A stretch of 64,000 nt of DNA from Paraneptunicella aestuarii. GTDB lineage: Bacteria; Pseudomonadota; Gammaproteobacteria; Enterobacterales; Alteromonadaceae. Of the stretch, positions 42,736 to 50,884 are shown piece after piece (within the stretch, counting starts at the first letter, position 1; each line of letters opens with the position of its first letter). Location: assembly GCF_019900845.1 (NCBI RefSeq), contig NZ_CP074570.1, forward strand, positions 930,001 to 994,000, in the 5' to 3' direction. Position numbers and translations under genes: made by a program. The notes under the pieces are model-generated. The model did not search any database. It was not told the origin of the DNA and saw only the letters and a program-made list of their open reading frames with translations.

Positions 42736-43472
42736 AGGCATTTTTATTGGCGGGTGGCTTTGGCACCCGCTTAAAGCCAATGACCGATCATACGCCCAAA
42801 TGCTTGGTAGAAATCGACGACAAGCCCTTGTTGCAATACTGGCTTGAGCAATTGCAGTTATTGGGTTGCTCGCACATTTATATCAATACTCATTATCTGA
42901 ATGAACAGGTTGAAGCCTTTGTTGCATCGTCGTCGTTTAAAGACATGGTGACTTTGATCCATGAACCTGAATTATTGGGCACCATGGGTTCGATTCGACA
43001 CAATCGAACGCTGTTCGATGATGATGCGACGTTAATCGCTCACGCCGACAACTTCTGCCTGACCGATTGGCAAGCGTTTAAAACTGCCTACGAACAGCGC
43101 CCTGAACATTGCGACTTAACCATGATGCTGTTTGAAACACCCACGCCCTGGAGTTGTGGCATTGTTAAGAGTATTAAGCAGGATGCCAGTCACATTCTCA
43201 GCGATTACATAGAAAAGCCGCAAGACGCTAAGCAACACCCTGAAAAATACGGCAACCTTGCCAATGCAGCGGTGTTTATTGCTAGCCAGAAAGCTTTGGA
43301 TGATATCTGTGCCATGCCGGATGATTGCGATGACCTTTGTCGTGATTATTTGCCACTGCAAATTGGCAAAGCCAATGTGTTTGTCAATCACGATGTGCAT
43401 ATTGATATTGGCACACCGGAAACTTATGCCATGGCAAATGACTTAATGCAGCAACGCCGAGGAACTGCATAA
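42732..43472 (+). CDS. Sugar-1-phosphate nucleotidyltransferase (HddC/RmlA-like)
   Basis: A 246 aa nucleotidyltransferase: AFLLAGGFGTRLKPMTDHTP followed by KCLVEIDDKPLL is the NTP-binding signature at the N-terminus; LIAHADNFCLTDWQAF near residue 97 has the metal-binding Asp, and IDIGTPETYAMANDLM ends it. There is no hexapeptide-repeat acyltransferase tail. Length and pattern fit D-glycero-D-manno-heptose-1-phosphate guanylyltransferase (HddC) and MurU-like enzymes. With the neighbouring kinase fusion it would make an activated sugar donor. Confidence 0.82.
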   Translation: MKAFLLAGGFGTRLKPMTDHTPKCLVEIDDKPLLQYWLEQLQLLGCSHIYINTHYLNEQVEAFVASSSFKDMVTLIHEPELLGTMGSIRHNRTLFDDDATLIAHADNFCLTDWQAFKTAYEQRPEHCDLTMMLFETPTPWSCGIVKSIKQDASHILSDYIEKPQDAKQHPEKYGNLANAAVFIASQKALDDICAMPDDCDDLCRDYLPLQIGKANVFVNHDVHIDIGTPETYAMANDLMQQRRGTA

Positions 43473-45017
43473 GTGTTGCAGCATAACGAAAAAAGTATGG
43501 TGGATGTGTTCGTTAGCATGGAGCGGGTGCTTCCAGTGCATGAGTTCGAAATGCACGGTGTGAAGGTGTGGCCTTATGTGCGCTTGTCGATTAAAAACAA
43601 ACTGGATTCGTATTTTTTGGTGAACAAAGGCAAAGTACCGGTTCATCGTCCCGAGCCTTCAATGGGGCAAAAGCTGCGACAACTTGCTCAAATTACCGGC
43701 AGTGCGCTTAAGCTTTCCTGGAGAGCTCTAAGGCATTTTTCTGCGAATCGTTTTGCCTTTGTTCGTCAGTTTTTCCAATCAAGACCTGTCGATTTTCTCA
43801 TGTTCTGTTTTAACTCCGAGTACATGCAAGTAGGCGAAAAACAGATTAATCGTAACCTGATGGGTATCCTACAAGGGCTAAAACAGTCAGGCCATGAGAA
43901 CTATCAAATATGGGAATACACCAGTGTTCCGGATGTGAAAATTAAGCTTGATTTTCCCGGTTTTAATATCACTCCCTTGAGCGCCATGCTGAATGAATGG
44001 TGTCGTTGGCGTATTGCTTTATCGTGTTTTTTCAGTCAAAAAGAAGCGCCTTTTGTGCAGCAAGTGAATGATTATCTAGCCCTGCATGATATTCCAGTGA
44101 AGCTGGAAACCTACAAGCTTGATCACGAAGTGCGTCGAATCGTTTGGTTAGCCAATATCATTGAGCGCTTTTTGCGACTACATAGTGTGAAAAAAGTCAT
44201 CAATATTTGTTATTACGGCTATTTGGGGATGGCGGTGAATCTGGCGTGTTACCGAGCGGGTGTGTTGTCTATTGAGTATCAACACGGTGTTCAGACTCAG
44301 TTTCACCCAATGTACAGCAATTGGCGTAATGTTCCGGAAGAGGGCTATGAGCTGTTACCGGAAGCTTTTTGGGTGTGGGGCAATGCCACCGAAAATATGA
44401 TAACGGATTGGGCGCAGTCGCATTCATTTCATAAGGTACTAACCGTCGGGAACGCCTGGCTGGAGTTCTTCAAGCAGCAAATACAGTCACAGCAGCATAA
44501 AGAAGATGCCTTGTTACCGGTATACCAAAACAAAACCCTGATTCTGGTATCGCTACAGGCTTTTCCCGAGCATTATCAGAGCCATGTGACAGAAGTGATG
44601 CGTCGTTCGCCTGATGATTGGGTCTGGATTTTAAAAGAGCATCCCAGATATTTACTCACACCAGAGCAACTACAGGCTGAATTTGGCGATATGGTAGCGA
44701 AAGGAAAGGTCGTTCTGGAGCGACGTTTTTCTATTTATGAGCTATTAAGCTTGTTGCCGATTAAGGCGCATTTAACGGCATATTCAACGGTTGCCTTTGA
44801 GTGTGAATACTATGGTGTGCCGACGGTGTTCTTCCATGAGAACGGCATAAATGGAAATTCTGAATTAATTCCTCAAGCTAACCATTTATTTGCGGCACTT
44901 GATGCCGATACCCTATATAAGTGTGTGGAAAAGGCATTGCAATTGACATCCATTAAGCCGATTTATATGGCTGAACACATTACCGTTGTGGATGAATTAC
45001 TTAAAGATGTCGCTTGA
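43473..45017 (+). CDS. Putative glycosyltransferase, GT-B-like
   Basis: A 514 aa soluble protein starting at GTG 43473 with GAGG 10 bases upstream (ATG 43497 is an alternative). No named family is certain. The second half follows a GT-B pattern: SIEYQHGVQTQFHPMY near residue 268, WVWGNATENMITDWAQ, LILVSLQAFPEHYQSHV near 350, WILKEHPRYLLTPEQLQ, and AHLTAYSTVAFECEYYGVPT near 430, as in polysialyl- and CDP-glycerol-type transferases. It directly follows the nucleotidyltransferase gene and may use that donor. Confidence 0.6.
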   Translation: MLQHNEKSMVDVFVSMERVLPVHEFEMHGVKVWPYVRLSIKNKLDSYFLVNKGKVPVHRPEPSMGQKLRQLAQITGSALKLSWRALRHFSANRFAFVRQFFQSRPVDFLMFCFNSEYMQVGEKQINRNLMGILQGLKQSGHENYQIWEYTSVPDVKIKLDFPGFNITPLSAMLNEWCRWRIALSCFFSQKEAPFVQQVNDYLALHDIPVKLETYKLDHEVRRIVWLANIIERFLRLHSVKKVINICYYGYLGMAVNLACYRAGVLSIEYQHGVQTQFHPMYSNWRNVPEEGYELLPEAFWVWGNATENMITDWAQSHSFHKVLTVGNAWLEFFKQQIQSQQHKEDALLPVYQNKTLILVSLQAFPEHYQSHVTEVMRRSPDDWVWILKEHPRYLLTPEQLQAEFGDMVAKGKVVLERRFSIYELLSLLPIKAHLTAYSTVAFECEYYGVPTVFFHENGINGNSELIPQANHLFAALDADTLYKCVEKALQLTSIKPIYMAEHITVVDELLKDVA

Positions 45018-45053
45018 TTGAATAGTCAATGCTTAAACTAAAAAGGTAAAACA

Positions 45054-45848
45054 GTGATTAAGTTGTCCTCATTAGTGCGGTTTGCCAAGTACGAGAAAAA
45101 GTATGGTATGCACAAATTGGCGCTGCTGAAGAAGCCCATTCAGTCGGATGTACTGAACGTGGGCTATCACGTTATTCCTGATTTTTGGACTGCCGAGCAA
45201 TGCCAAAAAGCGCGCGACTTAATCGACCATTTCCTGGATTCCCCTGAGCGAGAGAACATTAAGGTTTGGGCGGATGAACTGGGCGCAGATTTGCGCATTA
45301 TGGGCGCTAACCATTTGTCCTCTGATTTGGATATTTTTAGCGACGCGCAAGTCAACGAGATTATTACCAGCTTGTACGGCGTGGATGCTTTGAATGGTTT
45401 TACCATGGCCGCCAGAATGAAAGCCGTGCAAGGAAACCTGGGTTCAGGGCAAGGTTGGCATCGCGACAGTTGTATTGAACATCAGTACAAAGCCATTTTG
45501 TATTTGTCGGATGTGGATAGTAACACCGGGCCATTTCAATACTGCCCGAAAAGCGGTAATGCGCTGGACATAGTGCGTTTTGAAGGTCGCACACATATCG
45601 ACATGGATCAGAGCCGATTAGATTCCTATGAACACCATATTTTGCAGCAACCTGTCGATGAGCTATGCGCTCCGGCGGGTTCATTGGTGATTGCCAATAC
45701 GCGAGGCATTCACCGTGGAAAACCTATTGTGGCAGGGCAGCGCTATGCCCTGACCAATTATTATTGGAAGAAGAGCATCCCTCAGCACATAGTGCCCTAC
45801 TTAAATGATGTACAAAACCGAGGGATGAACGAACAAGCTGTTCACTAG
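45054..45848 (+). CDS. Phytanoyl-CoA dioxygenase (PhyH)-like oxygenase, second copy
   Basis: A 264 aa Fe(II)/2-oxoglutarate oxygenase-like protein starting at GTG 45054. H-R-D in GSGQGWHRDSCIEHQYKA (near residue 139), distal His in ANTRGIHRGKPIVAGQRYAL with Arg after it. YHVIPDFWTAEQCQKARDLI begins the fold. It is only distantly like the protein at 24055. In this place, just before the second NeuB-family gene, it may hydroxylate a sugar or acyl group. Confidence 0.78.
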   Translation: MIKLSSLVRFAKYEKKYGMHKLALLKKPIQSDVLNVGYHVIPDFWTAEQCQKARDLIDHFLDSPERENIKVWADELGADLRIMGANHLSSDLDIFSDAQVNEIITSLYGVDALNGFTMAARMKAVQGNLGSGQGWHRDSCIEHQYKAILYLSDVDSNTGPFQYCPKSGNALDIVRFEGRTHIDMDQSRLDSYEHHILQQPVDELCAPAGSLVIANTRGIHRGKPIVAGQRYALTNYYWKKSIPQHIVPYLNDVQNRGMNEQAVH

Positions 45849-45891
45849 AACAGAACCGTATTAGCAGAGCAATTAAAAGCCGGAGAAGAAC

Positions 45892-46728
45892 ATGAGTATT
45901 TTTATCATTGCTGAGATTGGTATCAATCACAATGGCGACTTGGATCTTGCCAAAAAGATGATTGATGTCGCTGTGGAAAGTGGCGCGAATGCCGTGAAAT
46001 TTCAAAAGCGCACACTGGACAAAGTGTACACTCAGCAAGAGTTGGATGCGCCGAGAGAAAGCCCGTGGGGCACAACCAACCGCGAGCAAAAACAAGGTTT
46101 GGAATTTGGCGTAGAAGCGTTTCGTGACATTGATGCCTACTGCAAAGACAAAGGCATTGAGTGGTTCTTCTCTGCATGGGATGTTGATTCACAATTGTTG
46201 ATGCGTCAGTTTGAATGCAAATACAATAAAGTGGCTTCTGCGCGTATTTCGCATATGCCATTGCTTAAAGCCATTGCGGAAGAGAAAAAGCACACGTTCA
46301 TTTCTACCGGCATGGCAACAGACGAAGAAGTCGACGCGGCAGTGGCCTTATTCCGCGAAATGGGCTGCCCGTTTGAACTAATGCATTGCGTCAGCACTTA
46401 CCCTGCCAAAGTCGAAGACTTGAACCTGAAATGCATCTACACGCTGCAAGAAAAATACGGCTGTGACGTAGGCTACAGCGGCCATGAAACTGGCTTGGCA
46501 ACCTCTGTTGCAGCAGCGGCGATGGGCGCGACTTCTGTAGAGCGCCACTTAACCCTGGATCGCGCTATGTATGGTTCTGACCAGGCTGCATCCGTAGAGC
46601 CTCAAGGTTTTAAGCGTTTGGTGCGCGATATTCGTGCCATCGAATCTGCCATGGGTGATGGTGTTAAGCGTATTTTGGAAGCGGAAAAGCCTATTGCTGC
46701 CAAATTGAAACGCACCGAAGATTTATAA
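45892..46728 (+). CDS. NeuB-family nonulosonic acid synthase, short form without SAF domain
   Basis: A 278 aa TIM-barrel synthase: FIIAEIGINHNGDLDLAKKM, NAVKFQKRTLDKVYTQQELD, ISTGMATDEEVDAAVALF, HCVSTYPAKVEDLNLKCI, VGYSGHETGLATSVAAAAMG, VERHLTLDRAMYGSDQAASV. It ends soon after the barrel, so the C-terminal SAF/antifreeze-like domain found in NeuB and PseI is missing. Short forms like this include KDN-9-phosphate synthases and similar. It condenses a hexose derivative with phosphoenolpyruvate. With the KdsC-like phosphatase (46842) and CMP-transferase (47503) downstream, a phosphorylated intermediate route is likely. A terminator-like hairpin follows. Confidence 0.85.
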   Translation: MSIFIIAEIGINHNGDLDLAKKMIDVAVESGANAVKFQKRTLDKVYTQQELDAPRESPWGTTNREQKQGLEFGVEAFRDIDAYCKDKGIEWFFSAWDVDSQLLMRQFECKYNKVASARISHMPLLKAIAEEKKHTFISTGMATDEEVDAAVALFREMGCPFELMHCVSTYPAKVEDLNLKCIYTLQEKYGCDVGYSGHETGLATSVAAAAMGATSVERHLTLDRAMYGSDQAASVEPQGFKRLVRDIRAIESAMGDGVKRILEAEKPIAAKLKRTEDL

Positions 46729-46742
46729 GTTTATCTTCGTTG

Positions 46743-46772
46743 GAAAAGAGGATCCTCCGGGGTTCTCTTTTC
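46743..46772 (+). terminator. Terminator-like hairpin
   Basis: GAAAAGAGGATCC and the partner GGGGTTCTCTTTTC form an imperfect stem with a three-base loop, ending in TTTTC. It lies 14 bases after the synthase stop. It may only reduce transcription into the next genes. Confidence 0.65.
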
Positions 46773-46841
46773 ATATGAGTCTTTTTGACAGGACTTTGAT
46801 TTTCCTCACCAACACAAAAGCATGACAGAAGTGAGTGAGTT

Positions 46842-47465
46842 TTGAGACAAAGCGACAAGCAACGATTGCAAAAGCAAATAGCCAACCTGATAGCCGCTGA
46901 AGGCTTGCCTGCCAGCGCTGCGCCAACAATAGAGGCTGCATTCCTGTTGTGGCAGAAAGATGGGCTTGAATCTCATAGAAATAATGCAATTCCAGCACAA
47001 AAACTGCAGCCTATCGAATATGTGTTTTTTGATTTCGATGGCGTGATGACCGACAACAAGGTGTATACCGATCAACATGGCAACGAATCTGTTATGTGTG
47101 ATCGCGCTGACGGCTTGGGGATTAAACAGCTTAAGCAGCAAGGAAAGCAGGTCTATATTTTGTCAACGGAAGCGAACCCGGTGGTAACCATGCGAGCGAA
47201 GAAGCTCAATATCGAGTGCTTCCATAATTGCAGTAATAAAGCGGAATTTATGTTGGCCTGGATGCAAGACAACTGCGTTCAAGCAGAAGAAGTGGCGTTT
47301 GTTGGTAACGACATTAATGATTTGGAAGTGATGAAAGTGGTTGGCTTGGCGCTTTGCCCTGCCGATTCTGACACATCCATTTTAGCCATTGCCGACTATG
47401 TTATTCCACGCAACGGCGGCGATCGCGTTGTGCGCGAAGTAGCCAGCTTGTGGCATATCGAATAG
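46842..47465 (+). CDS. KdsC-like HAD phosphatase
   Basis: A 207 aa protein starting at TTG 46842. The first ~60 residues are an unassigned helical leader (RLQKQIANLIAAEGLPASAA). Then the HAD C0-type core: VFFDFDGVMTDNKVY (D-x-D-x-x-x-T), RADGLGIKQLKQQGKQVYIL, CSNKAEFMLAWMQ, FVGNDINDLEVMKVVGLALC and RNGGDRVVREV. KdsC removes phosphate from Kdo-8-phosphate; related enzymes act on KDN- and NeuNAc-9-phosphate. Between a NeuB-family synthase and a CMP-transferase, dephosphorylation of a nonulosonic acid 9-phosphate is the best guess. Confidence 0.82.
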   Translation: MRQSDKQRLQKQIANLIAAEGLPASAAPTIEAAFLLWQKDGLESHRNNAIPAQKLQPIEYVFFDFDGVMTDNKVYTDQHGNESVMCDRADGLGIKQLKQQGKQVYILSTEANPVVTMRAKKLNIECFHNCSNKAEFMLAWMQDNCVQAEEVAFVGNDINDLEVMKVVGLALCPADSDTSILAIADYVIPRNGGDRVVREVASLWHIE

Positions 47466-47502
47466 TGGCATAAGAACTAAGTTACTTAATCAAGGTGTTT
47501 AG

Positions 47503-48207
47503 GTGAATATAGCCTGTATTATTCCTGCTCGTGGCGGTTCCAAAGGGATCCCCGGCAAAAACATTAAATCTCTGGCGGGGAAGCCGTTAATTTGCTGGAG
47601 TATCCAGCAGGCATTGGAAAGTAAACTGATCAATCGGGGCGTTTACGTGTCATCCGATAGTCAGGATATTTTGACTGTTGCCGAGCAAGCCGGAGCGACA
47701 GCGATTAAGCGCCCGGATGAGCTGTCGTCGGACTCGGCTTCTTCCGAATCAGCACTGGTTCATGCTATTGATACCATTCGCGCTCAGTCCGACATTGATT
47801 TAATCGTTTTCTTACAATGTACATCGCCTATTCGCAAGCGTGACGATATTGATAACGCCATTACCACTTTGCAACAGCAACAGGCCGACAGCCTGCTTTC
47901 GGTTTTGACCATCAAGGACTATTTCGTTTGGCAAGCCGGTTCAAATGAACAAAGTGCCAGTTCGGTAAACTTTGATTATCAGAACCGCAAGCGCCGTCAG
48001 GATTTGCCTACGCAATACCTTGAAAATGGCTCTATCTACGTATTCAAACCTGAGATTCTGGAACAGTACAATAACCGACTTGGCGGCAAAATCGCCTTGT
48101 ATCCCATGGAAAAATACTGTTCACAGCAAATCGACGATGAAGCTGAATTTATGTTGTGTGATGCTATCTTACGAGGCTTGAGTGAAGAATCCGGGGTGGC
48201 ATTGTGA
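47503..48207 (+). CDS. Acylneuraminate (nonulosonic acid) cytidylyltransferase
   Basis: A 234 aa CMP-sugar synthetase starting at GTG 47503: IIPARGGSKGIPGKNIKSLA is the CTP-binding signature, VYVSSDSQDILTVAEQAGA and RPDELSSDSASSESALVHAI follow, and VFLQCTSPIRKRDDIDNA. It activates the nonulosonic acid made by the synthase at 45892 as a CMP sugar, the donor form for transfer. PseF, which does the same for pseudaminic acid, is not seen in the window, so this is probably specific for the second acid. The stop overlaps the next gene by four bases. Confidence 0.88.
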   Translation: MNIACIIPARGGSKGIPGKNIKSLAGKPLICWSIQQALESKLINRGVYVSSDSQDILTVAEQAGATAIKRPDELSSDSASSESALVHAIDTIRAQSDIDLIVFLQCTSPIRKRDDIDNAITTLQQQQADSLLSVLTIKDYFVWQAGSNEQSASSVNFDYQNRKRRQDLPTQYLENGSIYVFKPEILEQYNNRLGGKIALYPMEKYCSQQIDDEAEFMLCDAILRGLSEESGVAL

Positions 48208-49016
48208 GCACTGACAACTCTAGAACCAACAAACCCTGCATCGTTGTAACCGGTGCTACGGGTTACTTTGGCGGTTATTTTGTTGAAGCCTTAGCGCAGG
48301 ATTATCACGTTCTGGCGATGGCACGGAATCTGGAAAAGCTGGAAGCCATGCAGCAACGATTGGGCGATAATGTCACGCCGGTCTGTTGCGATTTATCGGA
48401 TCTGGAACAAGCTCGCACATCGATGCGTTATATCATGCGTGAATATAATGTGGTCGGCTTGGTCAACAATGCCTTTCCTCTAGGCAAGGCAACTGGTTTT
48501 AATACGCCCGACGGTGCGTTGGATAAAATCACCACTGACATGATGTTGAACGCCTTTTCCGCTGGTGCAGTCGCGCCTATGGTGCTGATTCAGGAATTCG
48601 GCAATGCCTTGATGGAACGAAAAGCCACGGGCAAAATCGTTAATATCTCCTCTATGTATGCTTCGGTTTCCCCCGATCCTGTTTTATACGAAGGCAAAAC
48701 CACCTTTAATCCGGTTTCCTATGGTATGACCAAAGCGGCGCTGGAATACCTGACCAAATACGTTGCCAGTTTTTGGGGAGCCAAGGGTATTCGTTGTAAC
48801 GCTATTGCGCCGGGGCCGTTTCCCAATGTGGAGTTTGACAGTGAAAATGCCACACGAGATAACCAGTTTCTGGATCGCCTAAGAGCGAAAAACTGCAACC
48901 ATGAAGTGGGGCATCCAACGCAACTGTTGGGCGCTTTGCGCTTGCTGTTGTCTGACGATGCTGAATTTATTAATGGCGAAGTGATCCGGGTTGATGGCGG
49001 CTGGACGGTGCGTTAG
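48204..49016 (+). CDS. Short-chain dehydrogenase/reductase
   Basis: A 270 aa SDR starting at GTG 48204: IVVTGATGYFGGYFVEALAQ (cofactor), GLVNNAFPLGKATGFNTPDG near residue 87, IVNISSMYASVSPDPVLYEG and YGMTK near 172, ending DAEFINGEVIRVDGGWT. Similar to SDRs found with NeuA/NeuB genes in legionaminic and sialic-type clusters. It is fused in one transcript with the CMP-transferase gene. It likely changes the oxidation state of a precursor or of the CMP sugar. Confidence 0.82.
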   Translation: MSTDNSRTNKPCIVVTGATGYFGGYFVEALAQDYHVLAMARNLEKLEAMQQRLGDNVTPVCCDLSDLEQARTSMRYIMREYNVVGLVNNAFPLGKATGFNTPDGALDKITTDMMLNAFSAGAVAPMVLIQEFGNALMERKATGKIVNISSMYASVSPDPVLYEGKTTFNPVSYGMTKAALEYLTKYVASFWGAKGIRCNAIAPGPFPNVEFDSENATRDNQFLDRLRAKNCNHEVGHPTQLLGALRLLLSDDAEFINGEVIRVDGGWTVR

Positions 49017-49018
49017 CG

Positions 49019-49083
49019 GGTTGTGGAGACTCTAGGAACGGATCCAGTCGAGTCTGCGATCAATTTCTGTAGGTGACTTGCAG
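49019..49083 (+). repeat. Dispersed palindromic repeat, copy 2 (partial)
   Basis: GGTTGTGGAGACTCTAGG and GAGTCTGCGATCAATTTCTG align with the right-hand two thirds of the element at 52865-52959 (GGCTGTGGAGCCTCAAGG; GAGTCTGCGATAAATTTCTG). The left arm is absent, so this copy cannot form the full palindrome. Confidence 0.7.
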
Positions 49084-49196
49084 TTATGCAAACTTATTTA
49101 GCATAGTTAGCGTCAGGGCTAATTTTATTCTACGATCTGCACTTGAGCTTCTACATCGTAAATAGCCGTTGCGAATAAAAAGGTAAGAACCAAATC

Positions 49197-50045
49197 ATGA
49201 ATAATCCTTTAGGTATGATGCAAGGTCGATTGTCGCCCCGAAGCGACGGTCGTTATCAATCTCACCCTGTCATGCATTGGCAAAATGAATTTTTTGTGGC
49301 TAAAACATTAGGGCTGCAATTAATCGAATTCATTCTGGATAGCTGGTCGCTGGAACACAATCCATTGCTCACCAATGAAGGCCGAGCCGAGATTCAAAGA
49401 GTGATGAAGCGAAGCGGAGTTGGCGTAAAAAGCATTTGTGCCGACATTTTTATGGATTACACCTTCGCCAGCGACAATGACATTCATGATCCCGCACAAG
49501 CGCTTTCTTTGTTGGAGCAATTGATTCATATCGCGGATGAACTGGATATTCAGGACATCGTTATTCCTTGCGTTGACCGCTCATCGTTGCCCGATGACGT
49601 GAGTCAGGCGCGTTTTATTGAACGCATATCGCCGCTTTGCCAGTTGGCGGTAAATCATGGCGTTAGAATTAACATTGAAGCCGACTGGGAACCGCAAACT
49701 TTTGCTCGTGTGTTGGATGGCATTGGGCGAGACAAGGTCTGGGTGAACTACGATATTGGTAATTCGGCATCGCTTGGATTCGATCCAAGAGAAGAGTTTG
49801 CCGCTTACGGACATAACATTTCAGACTTACACATCAAAGACCGCAAGCTACACGACGCATCGGTGGTGCTAGGCACAGGTGATGCAGATTTCGACTTTAT
49901 TATTCAGTGGTTACAGCAGAATCAATTTTCCGGTCACATGATTTTCCAGGCCGCCAGAGCCGATGATTACATTGACGATTTACAATTAGTGCGCTCTCAA
50001 ATTGCCTGGTTTAAACAGCGCTGGCAGGAAATTGCAAATGGCTAA
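49197..50045 (+). CDS. Sugar phosphate isomerase/epimerase (TIM barrel)
   Basis: A 282 aa protein of the AP-endonuclease-2/xylose-isomerase-like TIM barrel family: PLGMMQGRLSPRSDGRYQSH at the start, LQLIEFILDSWSLEHNPLL, INIEADWEPQTFARVLDGIG near residue 160 with metal-binding Glu, WVNYDIGNSASLGFDPREEF, ISDLHIKDRKLHDASVVLG with His and Asp ligands. Such enzymes isomerise or epimerise sugars or related keto acids. The last codons overlap the next SDR gene. It may supply the hexose precursor of the second nonulosonic acid. Confidence 0.82.
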   Translation: MNNPLGMMQGRLSPRSDGRYQSHPVMHWQNEFFVAKTLGLQLIEFILDSWSLEHNPLLTNEGRAEIQRVMKRSGVGVKSICADIFMDYTFASDNDIHDPAQALSLLEQLIHIADELDIQDIVIPCVDRSSLPDDVSQARFIERISPLCQLAVNHGVRINIEADWEPQTFARVLDGIGRDKVWVNYDIGNSASLGFDPREEFAAYGHNISDLHIKDRKLHDASVVLGTGDADFDFIIQWLQQNQFSGHMIFQAARADDYIDDLQLVRSQIAWFKQRWQEIANG

Positions 50046-50802
50046 GGCGAGTGAAAACGGAAAGAAGGCATTGGTAACAGGCTCAACCAGTGGTATTGGC
50101 TATGCCATCGCTTATGCGCTATTGGACGAGGGCTACCACGTTATTCTTAATGGTCGTGATGCTGAAAAAGGGCAACAGGTTTTAAACAAGTTTAAGCAAC
50201 AGTTTGAGCATGTGGATATGTTGATTGCAGACGTTGCCACACCTGCTGGAATTCAGAGCTTGCAATCTTATATTCAAGAGCATGATTTGGCTTTTGACCT
50301 CGTGGTTTCCAATGTAGGCAGTGGACGTTGCAGCAATGAATTGACTGTGTCTATGGACGAGTATCAACGCGTGTTTGATACCAACTTTTTCTCTGCCGTG
50401 AACGTGTGCCAGTTAACCATTGGTAATATTAATCGCGGTGGCGCGATTATCATTATCAGTTCCATTGCCGGTGTTGCGCCAATAGGCGCGCCCATTCCTT
50501 ATGCTTGTGCCAAGGCGGCACTGAACATGCTGGTTCAAGAATGGGCGATGCGCACCGCTAAAGACGGCATTCGCGTGAATGGTATAAGCCCGGGCAATGT
50601 CATGTTCCCCGGTAGTACCTGGGACAAGAAAATGCAGGAAAACGCCGATAAGACCAGGCAATATATCGCTGACAATGTGCCACTAAACACCTTTGTTGAG
50701 CCAGACGATATTGCCGATATGGTGTGCCAAATCGCTCGTTCCAGGTCGATGACAGGCCAGAATATTGTGCTAGACGGTGGGCAAACTCTCGGGCGTTCAT
50801 GA
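50038..50802 (+). CDS. Short-chain dehydrogenase/reductase
   Basis: About 254 aa from ATG 50038, overlapping the previous stop; the frame opening at 50002 is rejected. ALVTGSTSGIGYAIAYALL binds the cofactor; the usual NNAG motif reads SNVGSG near residue 89; IIISSIAGVAPIGAPIPYAC contains the start of catalytic YACAK near 158; the end is MTGQNIVLDGGQTLGR. Tight coupling with the TIM-barrel gene suggests consecutive steps on one substrate. Confidence 0.82.
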   Translation: MAKASENGKKALVTGSTSGIGYAIAYALLDEGYHVILNGRDAEKGQQVLNKFKQQFEHVDMLIADVATPAGIQSLQSYIQEHDLAFDLVVSNVGSGRCSNELTVSMDEYQRVFDTNFFSAVNVCQLTIGNINRGGAIIIISSIAGVAPIGAPIPYACAKAALNMLVQEWAMRTAKDGIRVNGISPGNVMFPGSTWDKKMQENADKTRQYIADNVPLNTFVEPDDIADMVCQIARSRSMTGQNIVLDGGQTLGRS

Positions 50803-50884
50803 TAGTTCGTTATTAGAATCTTCCTTGAACTGATTTCGACCTCCATTATCAAACTGTCAAAATACTAAAATCTAGAGAACCAAT

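Noticed and set aside
45892..46728. Legionaminic acid synthase (LegI) as the name for the second NeuB-family gene
   Set aside because: No LegB/LegC/LegG/LegH-type partners are seen, the SAF domain is missing, and a KdsC-like phosphatase follows; I left the gene symbol empty.
46822..46845. Seven-codon frame (MTEVSEF) overlapping the start of the phosphatase gene as a leader peptide
   Set aside because: It is too short to judge and has no attenuator-like structure after it.
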